Positions 9,305-16,764 of a stretch of 64,000 bases of DNA are shown here, in pieces. Every line of letters begins with the position of its first letter. Position 1 is the first letter of the stretch. A model generated the notes under the pieces. That model saw only the letters and a program-made list of their open reading frames with translations, was not told where the DNA came from and ran no database searches. The stretch is from an uncultured Bacilli bacterium (GTDB lineage Bacteria; Bacillota_I; Bacilli_A; RF39; UBA660). The translations under genes were made by a program, and so were the position numbers. The stretch is taken from assembly GCA_934085825.1 (NCBI GenBank), contig CAKOHR010000001.1, positions 248,001 to 312,000 on the forward strand, written 5' to 3'.

Positions 9305-9573
9305 ATGACATCAGATGAAAAGTATTTGAGGTCATTAGTATTTGAAAATTCTAAGGATATAGAAAAGATAGAAAAGAGGCAAAGGATGAATATTTAGGTA
9401 TTTTTAAAGAAACTATTGAATGTTTAGATTTGTATTTTGCAAATGAAATACCGAATTTTGTATCTTCATATAAGTTAGAAAATATAAGGGATAGAATATA
9501 TAAAGAAAATTTCATATGGAAAAGTAAGAAGTTATGCGGTACCGCACATAGAAATTTAATTTGCATTATTTGA
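9305..9573 (+). pseudogene. Decayed ORF of unknown family
   Basis: ATG 9305 opens a 30-residue frame (MTSDEKYLRSLVFENSKD...) that stops at a TAG. A neighbouring frame then continues with plausible coding sequence (KDEYLGIFKETIECLDLYF...) to TGA 9571-9573. Composition and Lys/Glu-rich texture look like one protein broken by a frameshift in the GAAAAG repeats near 9368. I do not recognise the family. The rest of the 9259-9744 gap holds a perfect palindrome GCGGTACCGC (9536-9545) and otherwise nothing I can name. Confidence 0.35.
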
Positions 9574-9769
9574 TGCTTATAAAAATGTTACTATATCATA
9601 TCCAGTGTGTGCTTCAGGCTCTAATGGCTTATGTTTGGCTTAAAACAATTAGTAAATAAAACTGTTTTTTTTGATATTAGATAGATATTTTAATAATTTT
9701 GCAAATTTCACGTAATTACCATAGAAAAAATCTTAAAAATATTATATAATGTTCTTGTGTGGTGATAAT

Positions 9770-10735
9770 ATGTTTCAAAGTGAATTAAATTATAAAGAAT
9801 ATTTGAAAAAATTAAAGAAAAATGAACTTATAAATATAATAAATGATTATAATAAGTTGTGTGATATATATAATTATGAAAAAATAGAGGATACTAAAAG
9901 TAAAAAAGAAGTACTAGTAGATTTAATAAATGATGTAAAGGAAAACTATACTAAATGGATAGTAATGTCATTAGATAAAAAAGATTGTTTAGCTTTAAAA
10001 GAAATGATTAAAAGAAGTTGTATGGAAAGTTTAAATAATAATAGAGCTTTAATAAACTTTTTAAAAAGTAAATATATTTTATGGTTAAATGATACTTTAG
10101 AAATACCTAAGGATATAAGACTAAAAGAATTTCTTAGAGATAAAGTAGTGCAAAAGCATGTTGATTATTGGTCTAATGTTTATAGATTTGTGGATGGCAT
10201 AGTAATTGCTTATGGTGTTGTTGACATTACTTATTTTAACGAATTAATAGCAGATGTAAAGGAAAAAGACAATGTCTTTAAAATGATAGATTTTTATTAT
10301 AAAAAGGATTATATTATTGAAGATGATAAAATTATAAGTAATAAGCTTAGTAATAAGAAAAGAATTGATAAATATTTTAAAGATAAAAAATATAAAAAGT
10401 TTACTATTAAAGAATATATAACTTTAGGAAATAGTACTTATCATCATAATATTAAAGCATATAAGAAGTTTATTAAAATACTTAAAAATTATTATGTGTT
10501 TAAGAAAAAAGATATTGAATTTGTTGATACTAACATAGTAATACCTTATTTATATAATAAAATTAATGAAGAAGTGTTAGCCAAAAATAATTTAGAGGAC
10601 ACTGTTATTAAATTGTTTGAATTTAAAGGGGATAAATTAAAAATAAAAATGCTTACTGAAATTGTTAAAATTAGAAATGAATTTCCTTTGTGGGAACTTC
10701 GGGGTTATAGTAAGTTGGAAGGTAATAAAGAATGA
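9770..10735 (+). CDS. Uncharacterised Lys-rich protein
   Basis: A 321-residue cytoplasmic-looking protein, mostly helical and rich in Lys, Asn and Ile, without membrane segments or metal-binding motifs that I recognise. The N terminus (LKKLKKNELINIINDYN) resembles a small SAP/Rho-N-like helical module, but that is a weak impression. The start at ATG 9770 follows GTGGTGAT; an ATG at 9749 overlaps a TATAAT box (9745-9750) and is unlikely. It overlaps the pseudopilin gene by 4 bp, so it belongs to the same transcript. Confidence 0.6.
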   Translation: MFQSELNYKEYLKKLKKNELINIINDYNKLCDIYNYEKIEDTKSKKEVLVDLINDVKENYTKWIVMSLDKKDCLALKEMIKRSCMESLNNNRALINFLKSKYILWLNDTLEIPKDIRLKEFLRDKVVQKHVDYWSNVYRFVDGIVIAYGVVDITYFNELIADVKEKDNVFKMIDFYYKKDYIIEDDKIISNKLSNKKRIDKYFKDKKYKKFTIKEYITLGNSTYHHNIKAYKKFIKILKNYYVFKKKDIEFVDTNIVIPYLYNKINEEVLAKNNLEDTVIKLFEFKGDKLKIKMLTEIVKIRNEFPLWELRGYSKLEGNKE

Positions 10736-11097
10736 AAAGAAATGGTTATACAGCAATTGAATTAGTAGTGGTTTTGGCAGTCTTTAGTGTAGGTTATTTT
10801 GTTGCTACATGGGTTATTTCAGGAAAGTTAGGTTTTAATTTTGAAAATGAATTATATAAGGAAAAGATAACAGCTATTGAAAAACAAGCTAGTATTTATG
10901 CAATGACGGATGAAAGTTTATTTGAAAAGGATAAAATAGCTTATTTAACTGTTGGTGATTTAGCAGAAAAAAGTGTAGTTATTACTAATGAAAATCGTGA
11001 AATAGATGATCCTAGAGATGCTGAAAGTAATTTAAATGATGTAAAAATTAAGTTGACTAAAGATGATGATAGGGTTGTAGCAAAAATTTTAAACTAG
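10732..11097 (+). CDS. Type IV pilin-like pseudopilin
   Basis: A 121-residue protein with a textbook class III signal: a short basic leader ending in Gly5, cleavage before Tyr6, and Glu at position 5 of the mature protein (GYTAIEL), followed by about 20 hydrophobic residues. The rest is a small soluble domain. Prepilin peptidase (59395) and a GspF/PilC platform protein (57826) occur elsewhere in the window, so the processing machinery exists. No pilus assembly ATPase is adjacent. The role may be in DNA uptake or secretion, which is inference. Confidence 0.75.
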   Translation: MKRNGYTAIELVVVLAVFSVGYFVATWVISGKLGFNFENELYKEKITAIEKQASIYAMTDESLFEKDKIAYLTVGDLAEKSVVITNENREIDDPRDAESNLNDVKIKLTKDDDRVVAKILN

Positions 11098-11190
11098 TAC
11101 AAAGTGTAAAATTTATGTAAAATTTTGTCGATTTGCTTGATTAATATTAATATTATGAGTATCATATTAATGAAAAGGGAGAGTGAATAT

Positions 11191-11400
11191 ATGTTATATC
11201 CATCAATAGATAAACTATTAAATATTGTTGATTCTAAGTACAAATTAGTTCATATTGCTTCAAAAAGAAGTAAGCAAATGCTTGAAAATAATCATTATCA
11301 AATGAAAGAAGCTGATTATAAAAATAAGAAAGCTTTAGGCAGAGCTCTTGAAGAAGTTGAAGCCGGATTAATAAAAATTGTAGAAGTTGTGCAAAAATAG
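11191..11400 (+). CDS. rpoZ: RNA polymerase omega subunit
   Basis: A 69-residue protein with the omega-family pattern YPSIDKLLNIVDSKYKLV...SKRSKQM and a conserved KALGRALEEVEAG helix. It assists folding and assembly of the beta' subunit. ATG 11191 follows GGGAGAG; the frame extends upstream to 11125, but that lies over a likely promoter (TTGTCG 11125-11130, 17 bp, TAATAT 11148-11153). It stands alone, followed by a hairpin and tRNA-Ala. Confidence 0.85.
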   Translation: MLYPSIDKLLNIVDSKYKLVHIASKRSKQMLENNHYQMKEADYKNKKALGRALEEVEAGLIKIVEVVQK

Positions 11401-11404
11401 CTTG

Positions 11405-11437
11405 ATTATTTTATCAATATATGATAAAATAATTTTG
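11405..11437 (+). terminator. Hairpin after rpoZ
   Basis: A perfect 12-bp inverted repeat, ATTATTTTATCA / TGATAAAATAAT with a 5-nt loop, 5 bp after the rpoZ stop and followed by a short T-rich tract. It is probably a terminator, although very AT-rich. Confidence 0.6.
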
Positions 11438-11442
11438 TTCCT

Positions 11443-11519
11443 GGGGAATTAGCTCAGTTGGCTAGAGCACCACGCTTGCACCGTGGGGGTCGCGGGTTCG
11501 AGTCCCACATTCTCCACCA
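11443..11519 (+). tRNA. tRNA-Ala (anticodon TGC)
   Basis: A 77-nt cloverleaf with encoded CCA. The acceptor stem GGGGAAT pairs with ATTCTCC and carries the G3-U70 wobble that identifies alanine tRNAs. The anticodon stem CCACG/CGTGG encloses CTTGCAC, giving anticodon TGC. The T-arm contains GGTTCGAGTCC. Confidence 0.96.
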
Positions 11520-11530
11520 AATGGAATTTT

Positions 11531-11558
11531 AAGTCCTTAAACAAGGGCTTTTTATTTT
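11531..11558 (+). terminator. Terminator after tRNA-Ala
   Basis: Stem AAGTCCTT / AAGGGCTT (one G-U pair) with loop AAAC, then TTTATTTT. Confidence 0.75.
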
Positions 11559-11676
11559 GTCAGAAAATATTTTATGCAAATAGCATTCGTATTTTTATGT
11601 TTTTTCGTATACAATAAATTATTCTTTTTAATGACTTTTAGATATTTTTTTGGTAAAATAATTACAGGTGTTGAAA

Positions 11677-13470
11677 ATGAAAAACGGAAATATTAGAAAT
11701 TTTTCAATTATTGCCCATATTGATCATGGTAAAAGTACTTTAGCTGATAGACTTTTGGAACTTACTGGAGCTGTTTCTAAAAGAGAAATGAAGGAACAAA
11801 TACTAGATAATATGGATTTGGAAAGGGAAAGAGGTATAACAATTAAGCTTAATGCCGTTAAACTTAATTATTCTTACGAAGGAGAAAATTATGTTATAAA
11901 TCTTATTGATACTCCAGGTCATGTTGATTTTTCTTATGAAGTTTCGAGAAGTCTGGCTGCTTGTGAAGGAGCTATTTTAGTTGTCGATGCTGCGCAAGGT
12001 ATTGAAGCTCAGACACTCGCTAATTTATATCTTGCTATGGAACAAGATTTAACTATAATTCCTGTCATAAATAAAATTGATTTGCCAAATGCTGATATTC
12101 CAAGAGTAAAAAAAGAACTTGTGGAAGTTTTAGGGTTTAATGAAAATGATATTATTTTATGTAGTGCTAAGACCGGTGAGGGAGTTGAAGAAATATTACA
12201 TGCTGTTGTAAAAAATATTCCTGGGCCTAAAATAGATGTAAATAAGCCAACGAGGGCTTTAATATTTGACTCATATTTTGATCCTTATCGTGGTGTTGTT
12301 TTACTAGTTAAAGTCGTTGATGGTAAGATTAAAGTTGGCGATGCAATAAAGATGATGGCTGGTAAAAGTGTTTTTGAAGTGGTAGAACTTGGAGTGCATA
12401 CACCAAAGGAAGAGAAATATAATGAACTTAAAAGTGGAGAAGTTGGATATATTGCCGCATCAATTAAAGATATAAGTACTGTTTCTGTTGGAGATACAAT
12501 TACAGTTATGGGGCGTGAAGCAGATAATCCAATTAAAGGGTACAAAGAAATGAAACCAATGGTATTTTCAGGTATATTTCCAACTGAACCAAATAGATAT
12601 GAAGAATTAAAAGAAGCACTTATTAAATTAAAACTTAATGATGCTGCACTTTCATTTGAACCTGAAACTAGTGAAGCTTTAGGATTTGGTTTTAGAATTG
12701 GATTTTTAGGCTTACTTCATATGGATGTAATAATAACTCGTATTGAAAGAGAATTTAATATAGGGATTATTGCTACGAGTCCAAGTGTAGTTTATGAAAT
12801 AACCTTGACTGATGGAAACTTAGTTAATGTTGATGCTCCATCAAAAATGCCTGAAAAAACTAAAATAAATTCTATTAAAGAACCATATATTTTTACAAAT
12901 ATTATAGCACCTGCTGAATATATTGGCTCTATTATGGAACTTTGTCAAAATAAGCGAGGAATATATAAATCCGTGGATTATATTGATGCAACAAGAATTA
13001 ATGTGCATTATGAAATCCCTTTGTCAGAAATTGTGTATGATTTTTATGATAGATTAAAAAGTACTACGAAGGGCTATGCTTCATTTGATTATGAGTTATG
13101 TGGATATAAAGAAAGTAGTTTAGTTAAAATGGATATTTTACTTAATGGGGAAATTGTTGATGCTTTAAGTGTTATTATACATAAGGATTTTGCTTATCAA
13201 AAAGGAAGAGCAATTGTTAAAAAATTACGTGAACTTATTCCCAGACAAATGTTTCAAATTCCTATTCAAGCTAGTGTTGGCTCTAAAGTTATTGCTAGAG
13301 AAAATATAAGTGCTTTAAAGAAAAATGTTTTGGCTAAATGTTATGGCGGGGATGTGTCAAGAAAAAGAAAATTACTTGAAAAACAAAAGGAAGGAAAGAA
13401 AAGAATGAAGATGGTTGGTACTGTTGAAGTTCCTCAAGAAGCATTCTTAGCAGTTTTAGGTGATGAATAA
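11677..13470 (+). CDS. lepA: Elongation factor 4 (LepA), ribosome-associated GTPase
   Basis: A translational GTPase that helps stalled or misassembled ribosomes. The protein has 597 residues. G1 AHIDHGKST is near residue 12, the switch region contains MDLERERGITIK, G3 is DTPGH and G4 is NKID. The LepA-specific C-terminal domain is present (KRKLLEKQKEGKKRMK near the end). The start is ATG 11677 after AGGTG; GTG and TTG codons 9 and 6 bp upstream are in frame but lie within the binding site. It overlaps the next gene by one base (TAATG) and leads an operon ending with hemW. Confidence 0.95.
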   Translation: MKNGNIRNFSIIAHIDHGKSTLADRLLELTGAVSKREMKEQILDNMDLERERGITIKLNAVKLNYSYEGENYVINLIDTPGHVDFSYEVSRSLAACEGAILVVDAAQGIEAQTLANLYLAMEQDLTIIPVINKIDLPNADIPRVKKELVEVLGFNENDIILCSAKTGEGVEEILHAVVKNIPGPKIDVNKPTRALIFDSYFDPYRGVVLLVKVVDGKIKVGDAIKMMAGKSVFEVVELGVHTPKEEKYNELKSGEVGYIAASIKDISTVSVGDTITVMGREADNPIKGYKEMKPMVFSGIFPTEPNRYEELKEALIKLKLNDAALSFEPETSEALGFGFRIGFLGLLHMDVIITRIEREFNIGIIATSPSVVYEITLTDGNLVNVDAPSKMPEKTKINSIKEPYIFTNIIAPAEYIGSIMELCQNKRGIYKSVDYIDATRINVHYEIPLSEIVYDFYDRLKSTTKGYASFDYELCGYKESSLVKMDILLNGEIVDALSVIIHKDFAYQKGRAIVKKLRELIPRQMFQIPIQASVGSKVIARENISALKKNVLAKCYGGDVSRKRKLLEKQKEGKKRMKMVGTVEVPQEAFLAVLGDE

Positions 13471-14495
13471 TGAGTGAAGAAGAAAAAAACTTTTTATTAA
13501 AGCAAGCAGATATGTATTTATCTGGAATGTCTTTTAGACAAATTTCTAAAGAAGTTGGACAATCTCATGTTACAGTTCGTGATAATATTACTTCTAAAAT
13601 AAAAAATATTGATCCAAACAAATATGATGAAGTGATAAAAAAAATTTTTGATAATTCTGAAAAAACTATTAAAGATGATGAAGTTAGAGAAAGAATATTA
13701 GAGGCATATAGGCTTCTTACTGAGGAAAATATGACTGTTGTAGAAATTGCTAATAGTTTGAAAACTACAGAATTTACAATATATAGGGATTTAACTAAAA
13801 GACTTAAAATGTTAAATGAAGCTGCTCCACAAGTTGTAACTTTTGAGATGGTTACTAAAGCTGCTGCTGCTTTACAAAAACATCAATTAGATAATTTGGT
13901 AACAAAGAAAAGTCAAATTGATATAGATCTTTTGTATAGAATGTTTCCAACGGAAAGTAAAAGAAATGAATTTTTGACAAAATGTATTTTAACATATGGG
14001 CTTAGACTTGATACTGTTAGCATGATATTGAATAAAGATAGTGAACAAATAAATAAAGCATTACTTTATAATACTAATCGTTATTATCAAAATGTGAAGA
14101 TGGTTTTTTTACATGGAATGAAAAGACAAGATACAGCTTTACTTGAATTTAAAGATTTTTATTTAAGATTATCTCGTGCATTTATTTCTAAGGATAGAAA
14201 AAGTGTAGAAGAAATATTGTCTGAGATTTCTGATAAAAATGCCAGTATGTTAATAAATAAAAAAGAACAAAGTAGAAATTTAAGCGATGAGGATATTTTA
14301 GTTATTTTGCGTTATCAATTAAAGTATATGATAGATTTAAAGACAGTGGAAAAAATATTTAAGTTAGATAGAAGATGGTACCCAGTTAGAGTTAGAAAGT
14401 TGGAAAGTGAATATCCTGAATTAGTATCGGATTTTAATTATTTATGTGATTATTATCAAAATTTATATCAATTAAACGGAAGGAGAGGACGATAG
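13470..14495 (+). CDS. Tandem SpoIIID-like HTH protein with novel C-terminal domain
   Basis: The protein has 341 residues. Two SpoIIID-like helix-turn-helix units are visible: residues ~10-60 (MSFRQISKEVGQSHVTVRDN) and ~72-140 (MTVVEIANSLKTTEFTIYRD). SpoIIID itself is a single ~90-residue DNA-binding protein of the mother cell. Residues ~150-341 form a separate domain with FPTESKRNEFLTKC, YGLRLD, HGMK and LSDEDILVILRYQLKYM that is repeated as the whole of the next gene. Start and stop overlap the neighbours by single bases, so translation is coupled to lepA. A DNA-binding regulator, possibly of sporulation, is inference; I do not recognise the C-terminal domain. Confidence 0.65.
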   Translation: MSEEEKNFLLKQADMYLSGMSFRQISKEVGQSHVTVRDNITSKIKNIDPNKYDEVIKKIFDNSEKTIKDDEVRERILEAYRLLTEENMTVVEIANSLKTTEFTIYRDLTKRLKMLNEAAPQVVTFEMVTKAAAALQKHQLDNLVTKKSQIDIDLLYRMFPTESKRNEFLTKCILTYGLRLDTVSMILNKDSEQINKALLYNTNRYYQNVKMVFLHGMKRQDTALLEFKDFYLRLSRAFISKDRKSVEEILSEISDKNASMLINKKEQSRNLSDEDILVILRYQLKYMIDLKTVEKIFKLDRRWYPVRVRKLESEYPELVSDFNYLCDYYQNLYQLNGRRGR

Positions 14496-15073
14496 TGAAT
14501 TTAGTTTATTTATATCAAATGTTTCCAACAAAATCTAAAAGAATGGTATTTCTTGCTAAGTGTTCTCTTACTTTTGGCCTTAGATTAGATGCTTTGAGTG
14601 AATTATTAAAAATGGATAAAGATGAACTTCTTAAAGAAATTATATTGTATAATCAAGCTTTAAGAGAAAGTTTGTTTTTAGTATTTCGACATGGTATGAA
14701 ATTACAAGACCAAGCTAAAAATGAATTTATAGAATATTTTAATCAATTGTGTACTTTTAGTGTAAATAAAGATATGGAAAAAGCTAAAGAATTACTTGGA
14801 GTAATTAATGACAAAGATGTTATAGCGTTAAGAGGAAAAAAAAGAAAGGAAAAGCTTTCTGATGAAGATGTATTAACTATACTTAAATTTCAACTTAAAT
14901 ATATGCTGGATACTACAACGATTGGGAAAATATTTGAAATTGATAGGAAGTCTTATGCTAGAAGAGTAAGAAATCTAGATGAAAAGTATACTAATTTAAT
15001 TTCAGACTTTGATTATTTATCAGATTTTTATGTTGCTTATAACTTTGATGCGAAGCATAGGATGAGACATTAA
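14495..15073 (+). CDS. Paralogue of the upstream regulator's C-terminal domain
   Basis: A 192-residue protein starting with GTG that overlaps the TAG of the previous gene. It aligns end to end with residues ~150-341 of that protein: MFPTKSKRMVFLAKC, TFGLRLDALSELLKM, FRHGMKLQDQAK, LSDEDVLTILKFQLKYM and RVRNLDEKY all have counterparts in the same order. It lacks both HTH units, so it may be a partner or antagonist that pairs with the DNA-binding paralogue. The SDEDxLxIL and KSxARRVRxL segments look like a further HTH, which is my impression only. Confidence 0.6.
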   Translation: MNLVYLYQMFPTKSKRMVFLAKCSLTFGLRLDALSELLKMDKDELLKEIILYNQALRESLFLVFRHGMKLQDQAKNEFIEYFNQLCTFSVNKDMEKAKELLGVINDKDVIALRGKKRKEKLSDEDVLTILKFQLKYMLDTTTIGKIFEIDRKSYARRVRNLDEKYTNLISDFDYLSDFYVAYNFDAKHRMRH

Positions 15074-16152
15074 TGGCAAAAAGTGTTTACATTCATATTC
15101 CTTTTTGTCATAGTATTTGTTCTTATTGTGATTTTTGTAAGTTTATTTATAATGAAAAGTGGGTTTATGCCTATTTAAAAGCTTTAAATGCGGAAATAAA
15201 AGATAGATATATGGGAGAAGCTATAAAAACTATATATATTGGTGGTGGTACTCCGAGTGCTTTAAAATTAAATGAAATAAAAAGCTTACTTGAAATGACT
15301 AAGAATTTTAATACTAATAATTTACTTGAATTTACTTTTGAATGCAATTTGGAGGATATTAATGAAGATTTATTACTTTTATTGAAAAGTTATGGTGTTA
15401 ATAGACTTAGCATTGGTATTGAATCTTTTGATGAAAAAAAATTGGCATTTATGGAGCGTAAGGCAAGTTTTAAAGATGCTGATGAAAAAGTTAAATTATG
15501 TAGAAAGTTGGGATTTAATAATATAAATTTAGATTTGATGTATGCGATACCAGGTGAGACTTTGAAAACTTTAAAAAATGATTTGAATTTGTTTTTGAAA
15601 TTAAATCCAGAACATATTAGTACATATAGTTTAATTTTGGAAGAACATACTAAAGCTTACGTTAATAAAGTTTCTGTGGCAGAAGAAGAATTGGATTATG
15701 AAATGTATAAATATATTGTTAATAAATTAAATAATGCTCATCATTATGAAGTTAGTAATTTTGCTAAATCAGGTTATGAAAGTATTCATAATTTGGTATA
15801 TTGGAATAATGAAGAGTATTATGGCTTTGGTCTTGGGGCTTCTGGATATATGGATAAAATTAGATATACAAATACAAAAAATTTGAAAGATTATTTGCTT
15901 GGTAATTATGTTAAAGATAGAGAAATAATCGGGGAAAAAGAAAATATGGATTATGAAATAATGCTTGGTTTGAGAAAAATGGATGGTATTAATTTGGAAG
16001 ATTTTAAAAATAAGTTTGGTAAAAAAATGGAAGATGTTTATAATATTAGACCTCTTTTGAAAAGCAAGGAATTAATTAAGAAAAAAGGTTATGTATTTAT
16101 TAATCCGATTTATATTTATGTCATGAATGAAATACTTTTAAAAATAATTTAA
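15073..16152 (+). CDS. hemW: HemW-type radical SAM heme chaperone
   Basis: A 359-residue radical SAM protein of the HemN/HemW group. The cluster motif is PFCHSICSYCDF (Cys x3 Cys x2 Cys) at residues 11-22, followed by the SAM-binding IYIGGGTPSAL, and SIGIESFDEKKL further on. HemW binds heme and delivers it to membrane hemoproteins; unlike true coproporphyrinogen dehydrogenases it lacks the second Cys-Phe features. Its place downstream of lepA matches the Bacillus order lepA-hemW, with the two regulators inserted between. Confidence 0.88.
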   Translation: MAKSVYIHIPFCHSICSYCDFCKFIYNEKWVYAYLKALNAEIKDRYMGEAIKTIYIGGGTPSALKLNEIKSLLEMTKNFNTNNLLEFTFECNLEDINEDLLLLLKSYGVNRLSIGIESFDEKKLAFMERKASFKDADEKVKLCRKLGFNNINLDLMYAIPGETLKTLKNDLNLFLKLNPEHISTYSLILEEHTKAYVNKVSVAEEELDYEMYKYIVNKLNNAHHYEVSNFAKSGYESIHNLVYWNNEEYYGFGLGASGYMDKIRYTNTKNLKDYLLGNYVKDREIIGEKENMDYEIMLGLRKMDGINLEDFKNKFGKKMEDVYNIRPLLKSKELIKKKGYVFINPIYIYVMNEILLKII

Positions 16153-16161
16153 AATTTTTTG

Positions 16162-16196
16162 AGCACACTATTAATGGGATGTGATAGTGTGCTTTT
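16162..16196 (+). terminator. Terminator of the lepA-hemW operon
   Basis: A perfect 9-bp stem AGCACACTA (16162-16170) / TAGTGTGCT (16185-16193) followed by TTTTA. It overlaps the start of the next small ORF. Confidence 0.7.
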
Positions 16197-16587
16197 AGAT
16201 TTAAAAATTTTAAATGGGGATTTGTCACTGGAATTTGATAAATATGTAAATAATTATACTGTTTCTGTTGCAAGTGATGTTGATAAATTAGAAATAGATT
16301 ATAAAATTAGAGATACAGATGAAATAAAAATTGTAAATAATGAAAATTTGGAATATGGTTTAAATTATATATTTATTGAAGTTACAAATGAAGAAGAAAA
16401 AAATATGTATACTTTGGAAGTTTATAGAGAAAAAGTAGAAAATGTTATGAGTTATGAAAATGCTTCTGTACCTAAAACTGAAGAAAAAATGCCTCTTTAT
16501 GTTCCATATCTTATTGGTGGAGGATGTTTTGTTGTTATTTTGTTTTTCTTTGTGGTTATTTTTGGTCATAGAAAATCGAAAAAATAA
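16174..16587 (+). CDS. Cadherin-like beta-sandwich domain protein with C-terminal anchor
   Basis: About 137 residues. The N-terminal half matches the cadherin-like beta-sandwich repeat (LKILNGDLSLEFDKYVNNY...NYIFIEVTNEE..YTLEVYRE). A hydrophobic anchor (LIGGGCFVVILFFFVVIFG) and a basic tail end the protein. No ribosome binding site precedes ATG 16174 (or TTG 16159), and the signal peptide normally found before such a domain is missing; only LLMGC, which resembles the end of a lipoprotein signal, remains. The frame is the same as hemW, directly after its stop. It may be a 5'-truncated relic. Confidence 0.4.
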   Translation: MGCDSVLLDLKILNGDLSLEFDKYVNNYTVSVASDVDKLEIDYKIRDTDEIKIVNNENLEYGLNYIFIEVTNEEEKNMYTLEVYREKVENVMSYENASVPKTEEKMPLYVPYLIGGGCFVVILFFFVVIFGHRKSKK

Positions 16588-16599
16588 AGTTTACATTTA

Positions 16600-16627
16600 T
16601 TGACACATTGATATAGTTAATTAAAAT
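16600..16627 (+). promoter_or_regulatory. Promoter of the bacteriocin export operon
   Basis: TTGACA (16600-16605), a 16-bp spacer and TAAAAT (16622-16627). It is the only strong promoter between the previous gene and the exporter, and a terminator-like hairpin lies between it and the exporter gene. Confidence 0.6.
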
Positions 16628-16652
16628 AAAAAAAATGAAGATGATTTTATTG

Positions 16653-16690
16653 AAACTTCTGCGAAAAAATTAGCCACAGAAGTTTTTTTT
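16653..16690 (+). terminator. Attenuator-like hairpin upstream of the exporter
   Basis: Stem AAACTTCTG (16653-16661) / CAGAAGTTT (16677-16685) followed by a run of T. It sits about 25 bp after the promoter at 16600 and 75 bp before the exporter start, so transcripts must pass it to reach the operon. A 12-codon frame, ATG 16635 to TAG 16671-16673, runs into its loop and contains four Leu codons, but has no visible binding site. Confidence 0.65.
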
Positions 16691-16706
16691 TGAAATAAAT
16701 TGTAAT

Positions 16707-16750
16707 AAAAAGGGGGAAAAATAAGAGCATTTAGGAAATATATAAAGTGA
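16707..16750 (+). repeat. 44-nt dispersed repeat, copy B
   Basis: 43 of 44 bases equal 4297-4340. Here the block ends directly at the ribosome binding site (AAGGGAGA) of the C39-peptidase exporter. It could be a leader or regulatory element, or the footprint of a small mobile sequence; neither can be shown from two copies. Confidence 0.85.
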
Positions 16751-16764
16751 AGGGAGAAAATAGA

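Noticed and set aside
9536..9545. GCGGTACCGC as a regulatory operator
   Set aside because: A single 10-bp palindrome inside a decayed frame, with no promoter nearby; most likely chance.
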